A DNA stretch of 64,000 nt from positions 944,796-1,008,795 of the forward strand of contig NZ_KE159568.1 in NCBI RefSeq assembly GCF_000403845.2, given 5' to 3'. Shown one piece after another: positions 9,231 through 18,105 of the stretch. The position numbers and the translations under genes are program-made. The notes below the pieces were generated by a model. The model had not been told where the DNA came from. It saw only the letters and a list, made by a program, of their open reading frames with translations, and made no database searches. The number at the start of each line of letters is the position of its first letter. The stretch's first letter is position 1. The stretch comes from Eubacterium sp. 14-2 (lineage in GTDB: Bacteria; Bacillota; Clostridia; Lachnospirales; Lachnospiraceae).

Positions 9231-10287
9231 ATTCAGAAAGCTCACTCTCTATTTCTTCGACTGTCGGTAGACTACTTTTAAATTCTTCACGAAGTACCTT
9301 TGTCAATTCATATTCTGCAATCCCGATTGGCTGTGAAATATCATCAAGCGCATACTCAGCAACGACGTCGTCTTTATCCTTACATATAAGAATACCTATT
9401 GTTGGATTATCCTGTTCTGTTTTTATCTGCTTATTGACAGCAGTGACATAGAAATTTAATTTACCTGCAAATTCTGGCTTAAATTTTTCCGTTTTTAGTT
9501 CCACGACAACATAACAATGAAGGCGGACATGATAAAAAAGTAAATCCATATAAAAATCACTTTCGCCGACATGCAAATGTATTTGCCTGCCAAGATACGA
9601 AAAACCTATGCCCAGTTCCAATAGAAATTGAGTAATTTGATTGATAAGGGCATCTTCCAATTCTTTTTCGTCATATTTTTCTCTCAAAGCCAGAAAGTCA
9701 AAATTGTATGGATTTTTCAATGTTTGTTCAGCCAAATCAGACTGCGGATCTGGCAATTTTAATTGAAAATTGTTAATAGCTTTGCCCTGTCTGTTATATA
9801 GACCGTTATCTATTTGATGCTCTAAAACAGTTCTGCTCCAACCGTTATCCATCGTTTTCTGCGCATAAAATAATGCTTCCGCAATATTTTTACACTTATA
9901 CATAATCCTTTGATTATGTCCCCACGGAATAGATTTGATTATTTTTTCAATTAATTCCATTTGGCTTACAGGCTGTAAGCCATTTTCATCGGAATTATAA
10001 AATTTGTACCAATAACGTATGCTTTTTAAGTTTTGGACTGAAAAACCCGACATATTAGGAAAAGTCTTTCGTAAATCCTTGCTCATTGTTGCAAGAAACG
10101 CCTCTCCCCATTTCGCATTTTTCTGCTTGGCAACAATATCTCTGCCTATATCCCAATATAAATCGAGCATCTCATGATTCACTTTAACAGAAGCCTTTAT
10201 CTGACTATGCTTTATCCTGTTCTTTATATTCTCTATCCATGCTTTATATTCATCATCCACAATAAAGCCAACCTCTCTGCCTGCCAT
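9229..10287 (-). CDS. DUF1016/YhcG family PDDEXK nuclease domain protein
   Basis: A 352-residue DUF1016 protein. The N-terminal domain (about 1-170) has the family pattern YWDIGRDIV, GWSRTVLEHQID and SIPWGHN. The C-terminal nuclease-like domain has IHLHVGESDFYMDLLFYH, then CYVVVELKTEKFKPEFAGKL, which supplies D and E-x-K of the PD-(D/E)XK core. Members occur in mobile and defence-rich loci, with links to DNA repair and restriction. The start has GGAGGAAG upstream. It follows, in the same direction but as a separate transcription unit, an AT-rich region and the winged-helix/nuclease operon, so the two nucleases may form a small defence island. Substrate and role are not known. Confidence 0.9.
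   Translation of the reverse strand: MAGREVGFIVDDEYKAWIENIKNRIKHSQIKASVKVNHEMLDLYWDIGRDIVAKQKNAKWGEAFLATMSKDLRKTFPNMSGFSVQNLKSIRYWYKFYNSDENGLQPVSQMELIEKIIKSIPWGHNQRIMYKCKNIAEALFYAQKTMDNGWSRTVLEHQIDNGLYNRQGKAINNFQLKLPDPQSDLAEQTLKNPYNFDFLALREKYDEKELEDALINQITQFLLELGIGFSYLGRQIHLHVGESDFYMDLLFYHVRLHCYVVVELKTEKFKPEFAGKLNFYVTAVNKQIKTEQDNPTIGILICKDKDDVVAEYALDDISQPIGIAEYELTKVLREEFKSSLPTVEEIESELSE
9962..9982. repeat. 21-bp palindrome inside the DUF1016 gene
   Basis: TGGCTTACAG, one central G, CTGTAAGCCA: a perfect palindrome inside the coding sequence. Its arms match the hairpin at the gene's end (9202-9230). Confidence 0.7.
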
Positions 10288-10463
10288 TCTTATCTTCCTC
10301 CAACCAGTATATCCTATCCTATGCCTGCATATGTGTTCTCCATTTTACCATATACGGATGAATTTTTCCACTTTCTCAGATGAAACAGCGGCATTAGCTG
10401 TGCGCCAATTCCGCTTAAAAAATCAATTAAAAATAAGTTTTACGAAACTATTTCATTTGCCTG

Positions 10464-10793
10464 TTATCTGATACAATTCATTAATTGTGTCCATTTTATA
10501 GGGTTAATTGCCTTTACTTGTTCTGTCATTTCTTGTTTTTGTTTCATCTGCTCTAAAATCCGAAAAAAACGTTTTTGTGCCTGCTTGTCAATCTCAACAT
10601 GATATTTATTGAGATTTCCATTCGTAAGTAAATTAATATAGGTTACTCTACGATAATGCTGCAAAAAATATAGATGCCGTTGACCGTAAATACCAATTTT
10701 AAAATTTGCTATATCTGGCATTTCAAGATTTGGAATGACATAGTCGTTTTCTTTTCGGTATGTGCCGCCGAATTGCTCAAATAATGATTTCAT
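10464..10793 (-). CDS. tnpV: TnpV family transposon-encoded protein
   Basis: A 109-residue TnpV protein (MKSLFEQFGGTYRKENDYVI, IGIYGQRHLYFLQHYRRVTY, KYHVEIDKQAQKRF). TnpV is an accessory protein of Tn4451-type mobilizable transposons; its biochemical role is not established. GGAGGAAAC precedes the ATG. It stands alone between the DUF1016 gene and the ABC transporter, marking the right side of the AT-rich island. A second, diverged TnpV lies at 25810-26205. Confidence 0.85.
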   Translation of the reverse strand: MKSLFEQFGGTYRKENDYVIPNLEMPDIANFKIGIYGQRHLYFLQHYRRVTYINLLTNGNLNKYHVEIDKQAQKRFFRILEQMKQKQEMTEQVKAINPIKWTQLMNCIR

Positions 10794-10873
10794 CGTAGTT
10801 TCCTCCAGTATATTTAATTATTCCTACAAATTCATCATATCCAACCGTCTTTACAAATTTCCTAAAATGCCAA

Positions 10874-10904
10874 AAGGAGCACTTCCTTATATGAAGCACC
10901 CCTT
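10874..10904 (-). terminator. Terminator of the Bce-type ABC transporter operon
   Basis: AAGGGGTGCTTC and GAAGTGCTCCTT (minus strand) form a 12-bp stem including G-U pairs, followed by TTTT. It lies 60 bases past the permease stop. Confidence 0.55.
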
Positions 10905-10967
10905 CGCGCATTCTTTTTATTATCATCATAGTTTCTGTAACAAGAATTTTCAGGGAAGGAAACATCC

Positions 10968-12989
10968 TTACCTTTTGCTTCCCCACACAATCTGATAGTA
11001 GGATCTGGCTGTCATGAGATACACAATACCGTAAATCACTGCAAAAACTCCTGTCACAATCAGCGTACAGACTGCGAACAGCCCCGCATTCTGCATTCCA
11101 AACAGCAAAAGCAGACGGTTCATCATGGGAAAGGCTGCGGCAAGGTGTATACAGGCCATCACCAGCGGCAGGAAAAACACTTTCAGAATCTGGCTGCGGA
11201 TAGCACCCCTGGCTTCTCTGGGGCTCATGCCCACTTTCTGCATGATTTCAAACCGATCTTTGTCCTCATACCCCTCAGATATCTGCTTGTAATAAATAAT
11301 CAGTACCGTTGCCATCAGAAATACAAATCCCAGAAACAGTCCCAGAAACAGGAATCCGCCGCCGAGAATCAGAAAATTCTCTCTGGTATCCACCTGATTA
11401 TCCACCCTTAAGATAATCGTTTCCTGCTCGCCCCGGCCCTGATTATAAATTTCTGCCTGCTCTTCGATTTTCCCCGCGCATTCCTGAATCTGCTGTCTGG
11501 TTCCCGCAACATCCGCATAAATACAATAGTCAGGTGTACTTGCCCGGTCTCCGTATATTTCTTTCTGCATGTCATACATTTCATTCAGAATATTCTGATC
11601 CTTTACAATTATAATGTAGCCGTCATAAATCACATTATTATCCAGCCCTTCCATGGCTGCTGCATCCACATATTCTTTAATCCTGAACATTTTTCCGTTA
11701 AAACTATAATTTTCTTCTCCATCTTCTCCCTGTCTGACAGCAACCAGGATTTCATCCTCTGACAGTTCTTTCTGTTCTCCGGACAGACGATGATATTCTT
11801 CCAGCGTTATAAATTCCAGCTGACTCAGAGTACCTTCTGCAATTCCGGTTTCAGAACTTCTGCAAATACGTATCTCCTCCCCCTTTTTCCAGGCAGCCAC
11901 AGACAGAGCCATATAGTCTTTTTCCTCTTTTACCTCAATTCCAACTTCCTGCAGCGCCTGATCCAGCATTTTGTCAGCAGCTTCTCTCTGTTCCGTTGTA
12001 CAGCCGTACACCCTTACCACAATATCTCTGGGGCACATGGTCTGAACCACATCTTCCATCCCTGCATACAGAGACAGTGTGCCGGCAATCATAACCAGTA
12101 CCATGGTGCTCAGAATACAGATATTGGCAAGCCCCGCGGCGTTCTGTTTCATCCGGTAAATCATACCGGATACGGAAATAAAGTGGCTGGTCCGGTAATA
12201 ATATCCTTTTTTCCGGCGCATCAGTTTCAATACGGCCACACTTCCCGCTGTAAAAAGGCAGTAAGTTCCCAGAATTACCAGAAGCACCGCTGCAAAAAAC
12301 ATAAGCAGCGTATCTATGGGATTTTTCACAACAATGGCAATGCCGTATCCAACGCCCAATGCCACAAACCCAATTAATGTCATCAGCCAACGTGTTTTCG
12401 GTTCTGCTTCTCCCCGATTTGCACTGTGAAGCAGTTCAATGGGCCTGGTCTTTCCCACCTGAAACAGGTTATAAATCAGTGTCACTGCAAAAATGCCCAG
12501 AAAGCAGCCTGACATCCCGATGACTGCAGAAACTGAAATTTCAAACCCGAAGGGTATTTCCAGTCCGGTAATACGAAGCAGCACCAGCATTACCAGTTTG
12601 TACAGCAGGATTCCCGCCGCCAGACCGCCTGCAATACTGATAAAAGCCACCATGCAGGTTTCCCAGAACATCATCCTGCCGATATGGCGCTTTTCCATGC
12701 CAAGTATGTTGAACAGGCCAAATTCCTTTTTACGGCGTTTCATAAGAAAGCTGTTGGTGTAAAACAGCAGTACCACGGAAAAAAGCGTAATCACACCGCA
12801 TCCAAGCCCCAGTATCATCTTCAGCTCCGCGGCTCCGTTCATCTCATCCAGACCTTTATCCCCGGTAATTGCCAGCATAATGTAGTACATGGCCCCGATG
12901 CCAATGGCTGCTGCGATAAAGGGCAGGTACAGTTTTCCGTTTTTCTTTAAATTGCTGAATGCCAGTTTTCCATAAAAGAAATTATTCAT
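10968..12989 (-). CDS. BceB-type ABC transporter permease
   Basis: A 673-residue FtsX-superfamily permease. I count ten membrane segments, with an extracellular domain of roughly 200 residues between segments 7 and 8 (starting DVVQTMCPRDIVVRVYG), the BceB/VraE layout. Such permeases expel or detoxify cell-wall-active peptide antibiotics and relay flux information to a paired kinase. The ATG at 12989 overlaps the end of the ATPase gene by eight bases and has GGTGG upstream. A BceS-type kinase and OmpR regulator are encoded just beyond a divergent acetyltransferase gene, completing the module. The specific peptide cannot be read from sequence. Confidence 0.92.
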   Translation of the reverse strand: MNNFFYGKLAFSNLKKNGKLYLPFIAAAIGIGAMYYIMLAITGDKGLDEMNGAAELKMILGLGCGVITLFSVVLLFYTNSFLMKRRKKEFGLFNILGMEKRHIGRMMFWETCMVAFISIAGGLAAGILLYKLVMLVLLRITGLEIPFGFEISVSAVIGMSGCFLGIFAVTLIYNLFQVGKTRPIELLHSANRGEAEPKTRWLMTLIGFVALGVGYGIAIVVKNPIDTLLMFFAAVLLVILGTYCLFTAGSVAVLKLMRRKKGYYYRTSHFISVSGMIYRMKQNAAGLANICILSTMVLVMIAGTLSLYAGMEDVVQTMCPRDIVVRVYGCTTEQREAADKMLDQALQEVGIEVKEEKDYMALSVAAWKKGEEIRICRSSETGIAEGTLSQLEFITLEEYHRLSGEQKELSEDEILVAVRQGEDGEENYSFNGKMFRIKEYVDAAAMEGLDNNVIYDGYIIIVKDQNILNEMYDMQKEIYGDRASTPDYCIYADVAGTRQQIQECAGKIEEQAEIYNQGRGEQETIILRVDNQVDTRENFLILGGGFLFLGLFLGFVFLMATVLIIYYKQISEGYEDKDRFEIMQKVGMSPREARGAIRSQILKVFFLPLVMACIHLAAAFPMMNRLLLLFGMQNAGLFAVCTLIVTGVFAVIYGIVYLMTARSYYQIVWGSKR

Positions 12990-13749
12990 GTTTTCCACCA
13001 CCTGTCGTAATTACTGTAAGGGTATCAGAAATTTTCTGATACATTTCCTCATCACTGCCGGAACCTTTGTAAAGCTGATGGAACACCTGTCCGTCCTTGA
13101 TAAACAGTACCCTTCTGGCACAGCTTGCGGCCCTGATAGAATGGGTCACCATCAGTATGGTCTGGCCTGCCTCATTGATTTCCTGAAACTGAGCCAGCAG
13201 GCTGTCCGCCGCTCTGGAATCCAGCGCCCCGGTGGGCTCATCGGCCAGAATCAGCTGAGGATTGGTAATCAGCGCCCGCGCCACTGCAGCGCGCTGCTTC
13301 TGCCCGCCGGAAACTTCATAGGGAAATTTATTCAGAATATCTTTAATTTTCAGTTTTTCCGCAATGGGCATCAGACGCGTCCGCATCTCATTGTAATTTT
13401 TCCCCGCAAGCACCAGAGGCAGAAAAATATTGTCCTGCAGGTTAAAATTATCCAGCAGGTTGAAATCCTGAAAAACAAACCCCAGGTTCTCTCTCCGGAA
13501 CTGAGACACCTCTGCCTCCCGGATAGTGGACAGATTTTTTCCGTTCAGCAGCACCAGACCGGATGTTGCTTTGTCCAGAGCCGCCAGAATATTCAGCAGC
13601 GTGGTTTTTCCGGAGCCTGACTCTCCCATAATCGCCACATATTCTCCTTTTTCCACAGAAAAACTCACATCACTCAATGCCTGCACCTGATTGCCGCCAA
13701 ACCTTGTAGTATATATTTTTTTCACATTGCTTACTTCCAGTATCGCCAT
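12982..13749 (-). CDS. BceA-type ABC transporter ATP-binding protein
   Basis: A 255-residue ABC ATPase starting MAILEVSNVKKIYTTRFGG, with AAGGAGGAT before the ATG (a longer upstream frame lacks a site). It shows Walker A GESGSGKTTLLN, signature VSGGQKQRAAVARAL, Walker B LILADEPTGALDS and the H-loop VTHS. It energises the permease encoded next and belongs to the peptide-antibiotic resistance group. Its promoter region at 13787-13860 has a good -10, a poor -35 and an upstream dyad, as expected for activation by the response regulator at 15661. Confidence 0.94.
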   Translation of the reverse strand: MAILEVSNVKKIYTTRFGGNQVQALSDVSFSVEKGEYVAIMGESGSGKTTLLNILAALDKATSGLVLLNGKNLSTIREAEVSQFRRENLGFVFQDFNLLDNFNLQDNIFLPLVLAGKNYNEMRTRLMPIAEKLKIKDILNKFPYEVSGGQKQRAAVARALITNPQLILADEPTGALDSRAADSLLAQFQEINEAGQTILMVTHSIRAASCARRVLFIKDGQVFHQLYKGSGSDEEMYQKISDTLTVITTGGGKHE

Positions 13750-13786
13750 AATATCCTCCTTATTCTCTGTTTGCTGTTCTAGGTAC

Positions 13787-13860
13787 AGTATACAGAAACT
13801 GCCTCTGGTCTGCCTTAACTTTGCCTTACATTTCAAAAGCATTTCTTACAGTTTTGTAAG
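13787..13860 (-). promoter_or_regulatory. Promoter and probable response-regulator operator of the ABC operon
   Basis: TATACT (13787-13792, minus strand) has no good -35. Upstream, CTTACA-GTTT-TGTAAG (13845-13860) is a perfect dyad and CTTACA recurs at 13825-13830. An activator-dependent promoter driven by the OmpR-type regulator of this locus is the likely reading. Confidence 0.55.
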
Positions 13861-14010
13861 ATTTACGGTAAAGACTGCAGAAAGGCCTGCGGTAAGGAGG
13901 GGCCCCCTGGAGGGGAAAAGACGGTTGACTGCTCTAAGGCCCCCGTGTTATGATATGCCCTGAGTATCCCGGAATCAAAACCCGCAACAAAAAGAAAGGA
14001 AGGAACGATT

Positions 14011-14547
14011 ATGAAACTGACCATCTGCACATCCGAATCTCAGCTTGCCAGTCTGGAACGTCTTTACCTGGAAGCCTTTCCGGCTTCCGAGCGAAAACCT
14101 TTTCCCCTTCTTCTGGCAAAAAGCCAGGAAGGTTTCGTGGAACTGCTGGCTCTGGAAGGGGAAGACCATACATTCCTGGGTCTGGCCATTACCGTTCTCC
14201 ACCAGGATATGGCGTTGCTGGATTACTTTGCCGTTGTCCCCGGTATGCGGGGACAGAATAAAGGCTCCGCAGCCCTTTGTCTGCTGAAAGACCGGTATAG
14301 GGATAAAAAGCTGATTCTGGAAATTGAAGATCCGGAAGAAGAATCCGAAAACAAAGAAGAACGTCTTCGAAGAAAAGCATTTTATATAAGAAACAACATG
14401 GTTGTCATGCCCTGTTCTCTGGAATTATTCGGTATAAAAATGCTGCTGCTCACCAGCGGCCACATGGTATCCTTTGAAGAATATCACAAAATATATGAGG
14501 CGGCATTTCCCGGAATCATCGCCGAAAACATAAAGAAACTGCCATAA
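14011..14547 (+). CDS. GNAT family N-acetyltransferase
   Basis: A 178-residue GNAT-fold protein (LYLEAFPASERKPF, LLDYFAVVPGMRGQNKGSAAL, where the acetyl-CoA loop is GMRGQNKGSA). AAGGAAGGA precedes the ATG. It is on the plus strand between the ABC genes and the kinase gene of the Bce-type module, so it splits the module physically. Acceptor substrate is unknown; a role in modifying a toxic peptide or amine would fit the context but is inference. Confidence 0.82.
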   Translation: MKLTICTSESQLASLERLYLEAFPASERKPFPLLLAKSQEGFVELLALEGEDHTFLGLAITVLHQDMALLDYFAVVPGMRGQNKGSAALCLLKDRYRDKKLILEIEDPEEESENKEERLRRKAFYIRNNMVVMPCSLELFGIKMLLLTSGHMVSFEEYHKIYEAAFPGIIAENIKKLP

Positions 14548-14555
14548 ACGGGTAA

Positions 14556-15542
14556 TCAGAACAGGAGTCTGACTGTGGTTCCTGCTCCCGGTTCTGATTC
14601 CACCAGAATTTTATGGCCCAGTTTATTCAGTATTTTCTGTACCAGATACAGGCCGATGCCGGAAGCCTTTTTGTCACTTCTGCCATTATAGCCGGTGTAT
14701 CCTTTGTCAAAAATCCGGGGCAGATCTTCCGGCAGAATTCCCATGCCGGTATCTTTTATGGTCAGGCAGCCGTTCTCCAGATAAATAAAAATATCTCCCG
14801 CTGCAGTGTATTTAATGGCATTACTCAGCACCTGTTCCAACACAAAAACCAGCCATTTTTCGTCCGTCACCACCTTTACCTGAAGAGTTTCATAGTGAAG
14901 GGTGAGCTTTTTTCGGATAAACATGGGCGCATATTTGCGCACTGCCTGCCGGATCATATCGTCAATCTCATATTCTTTTAACACAAAATCATTGATGCTG
15001 CTGTTTAAACGCAGATACTGCAGCACCATCTCCACATACTGTTCAATTTTAAACAGCTCTGATTCGATTTCCCTTTTCTGCCGGTAATACTGCTCCTGGC
15101 TGTCAATTTCCTGCTGCAGCAAAAGCCCCATTGCCGCAATAGGTGTTTTGATCTGATGGGTCCACAGGGTAAAATAATCGGTAATGTCTCCCTTTTCCTT
15201 TATAAGTTCTTCTACCTGACGTATCCGTTCCAGCCGGACATTTTCCAGCAGTTCCTGATAGAGCCTTTCAATATCATCTTCCGGCCCGGGCAGTTTTTCC
15301 GTACCGTTTTTCACGGCTTCCATCTGCCATTCCAGTTTCCTCTTTTTCTGGCAGTAACGCCTGCAGTCCAAAGCCAGAATCAGAATTCCCACCACCATAC
15401 ACAGGCTGATGGCATACACCGCAGGCTCCATAGGAAGCCGGTACAGATACAGCACAGCGGCAAACACTGCGGCAAAAATCATAAAAACAAAGATCCCCAT
15501 TCGATGGCGGCGGATATATCCTCCCATTCCGTGCATTATCAT
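14556..15542 (-). CDS. BceS-type intramembrane-sensing histidine kinase
   Basis: A 328-residue kinase with two membrane helices near residues 15-35 and 40-58 and almost no extracellular loop, the intramembrane-sensing type that depends on its ABC transporter for stimulus perception. The H-box is WTHQIKTPIAAM, the N-box EQVLSNAIKYT, and the G boxes are IKDTGMGI and GIGLYLVQK. It lies 119 bases after the response regulator in the same direction. Two ATGs two codons apart both have acceptable Shine-Dalgarno spacing; the first is used. Confidence 0.93.
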   Translation of the reverse strand: MIMHGMGGYIRRHRMGIFVFMIFAAVFAAVLYLYRLPMEPAVYAISLCMVVGILILALDCRRYCQKKRKLEWQMEAVKNGTEKLPGPEDDIERLYQELLENVRLERIRQVEELIKEKGDITDYFTLWTHQIKTPIAAMGLLLQQEIDSQEQYYRQKREIESELFKIEQYVEMVLQYLRLNSSINDFVLKEYEIDDMIRQAVRKYAPMFIRKKLTLHYETLQVKVVTDEKWLVFVLEQVLSNAIKYTAAGDIFIYLENGCLTIKDTGMGILPEDLPRIFDKGYTGYNGRSDKKASGIGLYLVQKILNKLGHKILVESEPGAGTTVRLLF

Positions 15543-15604
15543 TTCCTTTCCTGCAGTAAATTTTCTGCTCTGCCATAAACCTGTTCCGGAAAGCCTTCTG
15601 TATG

Positions 15605-15649
15605 AATCCTGCTCTGAAACAGGCCTGCGTTATATGTAATCCTGCTCTG
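15605..15649. repeat. Short direct repeats between regulator and kinase genes
   Basis: AATCCTGCTCTG occurs at 15605-15616 and 15638-15649, with a shorter CTGCTCTG match further left, in the 119-base gap of the two-component operon. No function assigned. Confidence 0.4.
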
Positions 15650-15660
15650 CAATAAGCCCC

Positions 15661-16332
15661 TCAGTCCAGAGTATAACCGATTCCCTTCCTGGTCCGTATC
15701 ATACCCTCAATCCCGGCTTCTTCCAGTTTTTTCCGCAGCCGGGCCACATTTACCGTAAGGGTATTATCATCTATAAAATTATCGGATTCCCACAGCCGCT
15801 CCATGAGTTTCTCTCTGGTGACGATTTTCCCCTTCTGTTCTGTCAGTGTTTTCAGGATTCCGATTTCATTTTTGGTGAGCTCCACCTGAACTCCTTCATA
15901 AAGCACCGTACCTCTGCTGCTGTCGAAAATCATGCCCCGGTGTTCTAACAGGTTATTTTCCCCGGCAAAATCATAAGTCCGCCGCAGCATGGCCTGTACC
16001 TTTGCCTGCAGCACATTCAGATCGAAGGGCTTTGCCACAAAATCGTCTCCCCCCATATTCACTGCCATTACAATATTCATGTTGTCCGAAGCCGAAGAAA
16101 TAAAGATTACCGGCACTCTGGAGATTTTTCGTATTTCATCACACCAGTGATACCCATTGTAAAAGGGCAGAGAAATGTCCATCAGTACAAGCTGTGGTTT
16201 CTGTGCCACAAAAACCTGCAGTACATCTTTAAAATCTTCCACGCATACAGCCTCATACCCCCATCCCTCCATATGCTTCTGTATGGCTTTGGCAATGACT
16301 TCATCGTCTTCCACAATCAGCAGTCTGTACAT
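15661..16332 (-). CDS. OmpR family response regulator (BceR type)
   Basis: A 223-residue regulator: receiver domain (VEDDEV, phosphoacceptor Asp in VLMDISLPFYNGY, AKPFDL) and a C-terminal winged helix (LTKNEIGILKTL, TVNVARLRKKLEEAGI). AAAGGAGATGG precedes the ATG. It is the middle gene of an operon of REC-alarmone synthetase, this regulator and kinase, and the likely activator of the ABC transporter operon through the dyad at 13845-13860. Confidence 0.94.
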   Translation of the reverse strand: MYRLLIVEDDEVIAKAIQKHMEGWGYEAVCVEDFKDVLQVFVAQKPQLVLMDISLPFYNGYHWCDEIRKISRVPVIFISSASDNMNIVMAVNMGGDDFVAKPFDLNVLQAKVQAMLRRTYDFAGENNLLEHRGMIFDSSRGTVLYEGVQVELTKNEIGILKTLTEQKGKIVTREKLMERLWESDNFIDDNTLTVNVARLRKKLEEAGIEGMIRTRKGIGYTLD

Positions 16333-16355
16333 GATACCATCTCCTTTATGATTCT

Positions 16356-17426
16356 CTATTCTCTGGAACTGTCAATTTTATTGCGTATTTCCTGCATCCG
16401 ATAGTCCAGCCGCTCAATGGAGTCCGCGCATTTCTTTAACTGGCTTACAATTTCATCTGTGTCATCCACATCTTTCTTGTATTTCAGTTTGTGCTCCAGG
16501 CTGGCCCAGAAATCCATGGCGATTGTGCGGAACTGTACTTCCACCTTCATATATTCTTTTTTCTCCGACAGAAAAATCGGTACATTCAGAATATGATGAA
16601 GGCTCCGGTACCCGTTAGGCTTGGGATTTTTAATATAGTCCTTTTCCCGCACCAGAAAAATATCGTCCTGCCTGATAAGAAGAGCTGCCAGACGGTAAAT
16701 ATCATCGGGAAACGAACAGATCACCCGAACCCCGGCCACATCCGTGAGGTTTTCCCGAATACTTTCCACCGTCACGGGAAATTTCTTCCGTTCCAGTTTC
16801 TCATAGATGCTTTTGGGGGATTTCAACCTGGTCTTGATAGATTCAAATGGATTCCTGTTATAGGCCTGGGAAAAATCCTCATTCAGCACCTTCAGTTTGG
16901 TTTCCACTTCCATAATGGCCGCCCGGTATTCCATCATCAGCCGGTTAAAGGAGCCGGAGCCCCTCAGTTCTTCTTCCTGTACTTCTATAATACGGGACTG
17001 CTTTTCCAGGGCTTTTGCCTGTTCTGCCACCTTCTGTTCCAGCTGTTTTTTATATTCAAACAGTTCCACAGCATTCTGTATTCTTTTGCGGACGATGGAA
17101 CTCTCAAAAGGTTTGCGTATAAAATCTGATACCCCCAGTTCAAAGCACCTGGTTTCCACCTCCACCCCATGTTCTCCGCTTATAATCAGAACCGGGATTT
17201 TCCCCATCCATCCCCTTCGTCTCATTTCTTCCAGAACCTGAAAGCCATCCACCCCCGGCATCTGCAAATCCAGAAGAACCACTGCTGTTTCCTTCTGATG
17301 TTCCTGCAGCTTCTGCAGCGCCTGGGCTCCGTCCTCTGCCATCTCCATCCTGTAATCCTGCTCCAGTATATTACGCAGTAACTCCCGGTTTATTTCCACA
17401 TCATCTGCTACGATTATCCTTTGCAT
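16356..17426 (-). CDS. Receiver domain fused to a small (p)ppGpp synthetase
   Basis: A 356-residue two-domain protein. Residues 1-120 are a CheY-like receiver (VADDVEIN, phosphoacceptor in VVLLDLQMPGVDG, FIRKPFES). A coiled coil follows (about 125-165). Residues 170-356 match the RelA/SpoT synthetase fold of small alarmone synthetases: RLKSPKSIYEKLERKKFP, DVAGVRVIC, NPKPNGYRSLHHIL and EVQFRTIAMDFWASLEHKL, with catalytic and pyrophosphate-binding residues present and no hydrolase domain. It should make (p)ppGpp under phosphorylation control. It is first in an operon with the Bce-type regulator, 23 bases apart, suggesting that antibiotic sensing is tied to alarmone synthesis. Phospho-control and kinase partner are inferred. 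Confidence 0.88.
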   Translation of the reverse strand: MQRIIVADDVEINRELLRNILEQDYRMEMAEDGAQALQKLQEHQKETAVVLLDLQMPGVDGFQVLEEMRRRGWMGKIPVLIISGEHGVEVETRCFELGVSDFIRKPFESSIVRKRIQNAVELFEYKKQLEQKVAEQAKALEKQSRIIEVQEEELRGSGSFNRLMMEYRAAIMEVETKLKVLNEDFSQAYNRNPFESIKTRLKSPKSIYEKLERKKFPVTVESIRENLTDVAGVRVICSFPDDIYRLAALLIRQDDIFLVREKDYIKNPKPNGYRSLHHILNVPIFLSEKKEYMKVEVQFRTIAMDFWASLEHKLKYKKDVDDTDEIVSQLKKCADSIERLDYRMQEIRNKIDSSRE

Positions 17427-17535
17427 ATCCTTCTCCCGTATATTTTACCGGATCACCCTCTCCACGAGTACCCATAATTATTTTATCTTACCAAAATACT
17501 TTCTCCCATGAATGTAACAGGGTCTCCCTGTAAGA

Positions 17536-17570
17536 TAATAAAAACCACCTGCAATCTTAAAAGCAGGTGG
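17536..17570 (-). terminator. Terminator after the HPr-like/DUF6465 genes
   Basis: CCACCTGC (17545-17552) and GCAGGTGG (17563-17570), followed on the minus strand by TTTTTATT. It lies about 80 bases past the DUF6465 stop. Confidence 0.75.
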
Positions 17571-17649
17571 ATTCTGATTTCCAAACATTATGCCCGGCTA
17601 AAGTTTCTTCGATAAGCATAATAAATTATTATAAAATTTTTATGAAAAC

Positions 17650-18084
17650 TTACAGCGTTACACCACCTGCAATTTTTTCATTGATTACATAATAAGCCAT
17701 GTTTTCTTCCGGTTTGATGTATAAGCGAATGGATTTGATGGATGATTCTCTGTGTCCTTCTGACACATAAGCCTGTTTTGCTCTTTCCAGAATCTCTTTT
17801 GTGAAAATTTCCTGGCCATGGAACTGAAGATAGATTTCTTCTATTTTTTCTGTTTTGGCCTCCCCTTTCTTTGCGGGAGCTTTTTTAGCAGTTTTCTTTG
17901 CGGGAGCTTCTTTCTTCACGGTCTCTTTTTTCGTTTCTGCGGTCTTCTGAGTCTCTTCTGCTTTTTCTGTCGTCTTTTTTACCTCTTTTACTTCTGTGTC
18001 AACAGCACTTTCTTTTGCTTCCGCTGCCGGCTTTGCTGTTGCCTTTACCGGAGTTGCTTTTACCTCTTTCTTTTCGATTGCCAT
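17650..18084 (-). CDS. DUF6465 family protein with Lys/Ala/Glu-rich N-terminus
   Basis: A 144-residue protein. Residues 1-80 are a low-complexity Lys/Ala/Glu/Thr stretch with PAKKTAKKAPAKK repeats, like the tail of histone-H1-like or nucleoid-associated proteins. The C-terminal 65 residues form a compact domain (EEIYLQFHGQEIFTKEILER, IKSIRLYIKPEENMAYYVIN) found in Lachnospiraceae as DUF6465. The function is unknown; a cytoplasmic nucleic-acid-binding role is suggested only by the basic tail. It follows the HPr-like gene by 21 bases and probably shares its transcript. Confidence 0.8.
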   Translation of the reverse strand: MAIEKKEVKATPVKATAKPAAEAKESAVDTEVKEVKKTTEKAEETQKTAETKKETVKKEAPAKKTAKKAPAKKGEAKTEKIEEIYLQFHGQEIFTKEILERAKQAYVSEGHRESSIKSIRLYIKPEENMAYYVINEKIAGGVTL

Positions 18085-18105
18085 CCTGGTTTCCTCCCTG
18101 ATTTT

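Noticed and set aside
10777-10986. Reading frame of 69 codons on the minus strand before tnpV
   Set aside because: It crosses the transporter terminator hairpin, lacks a ribosome binding site and has no recognisable composition.
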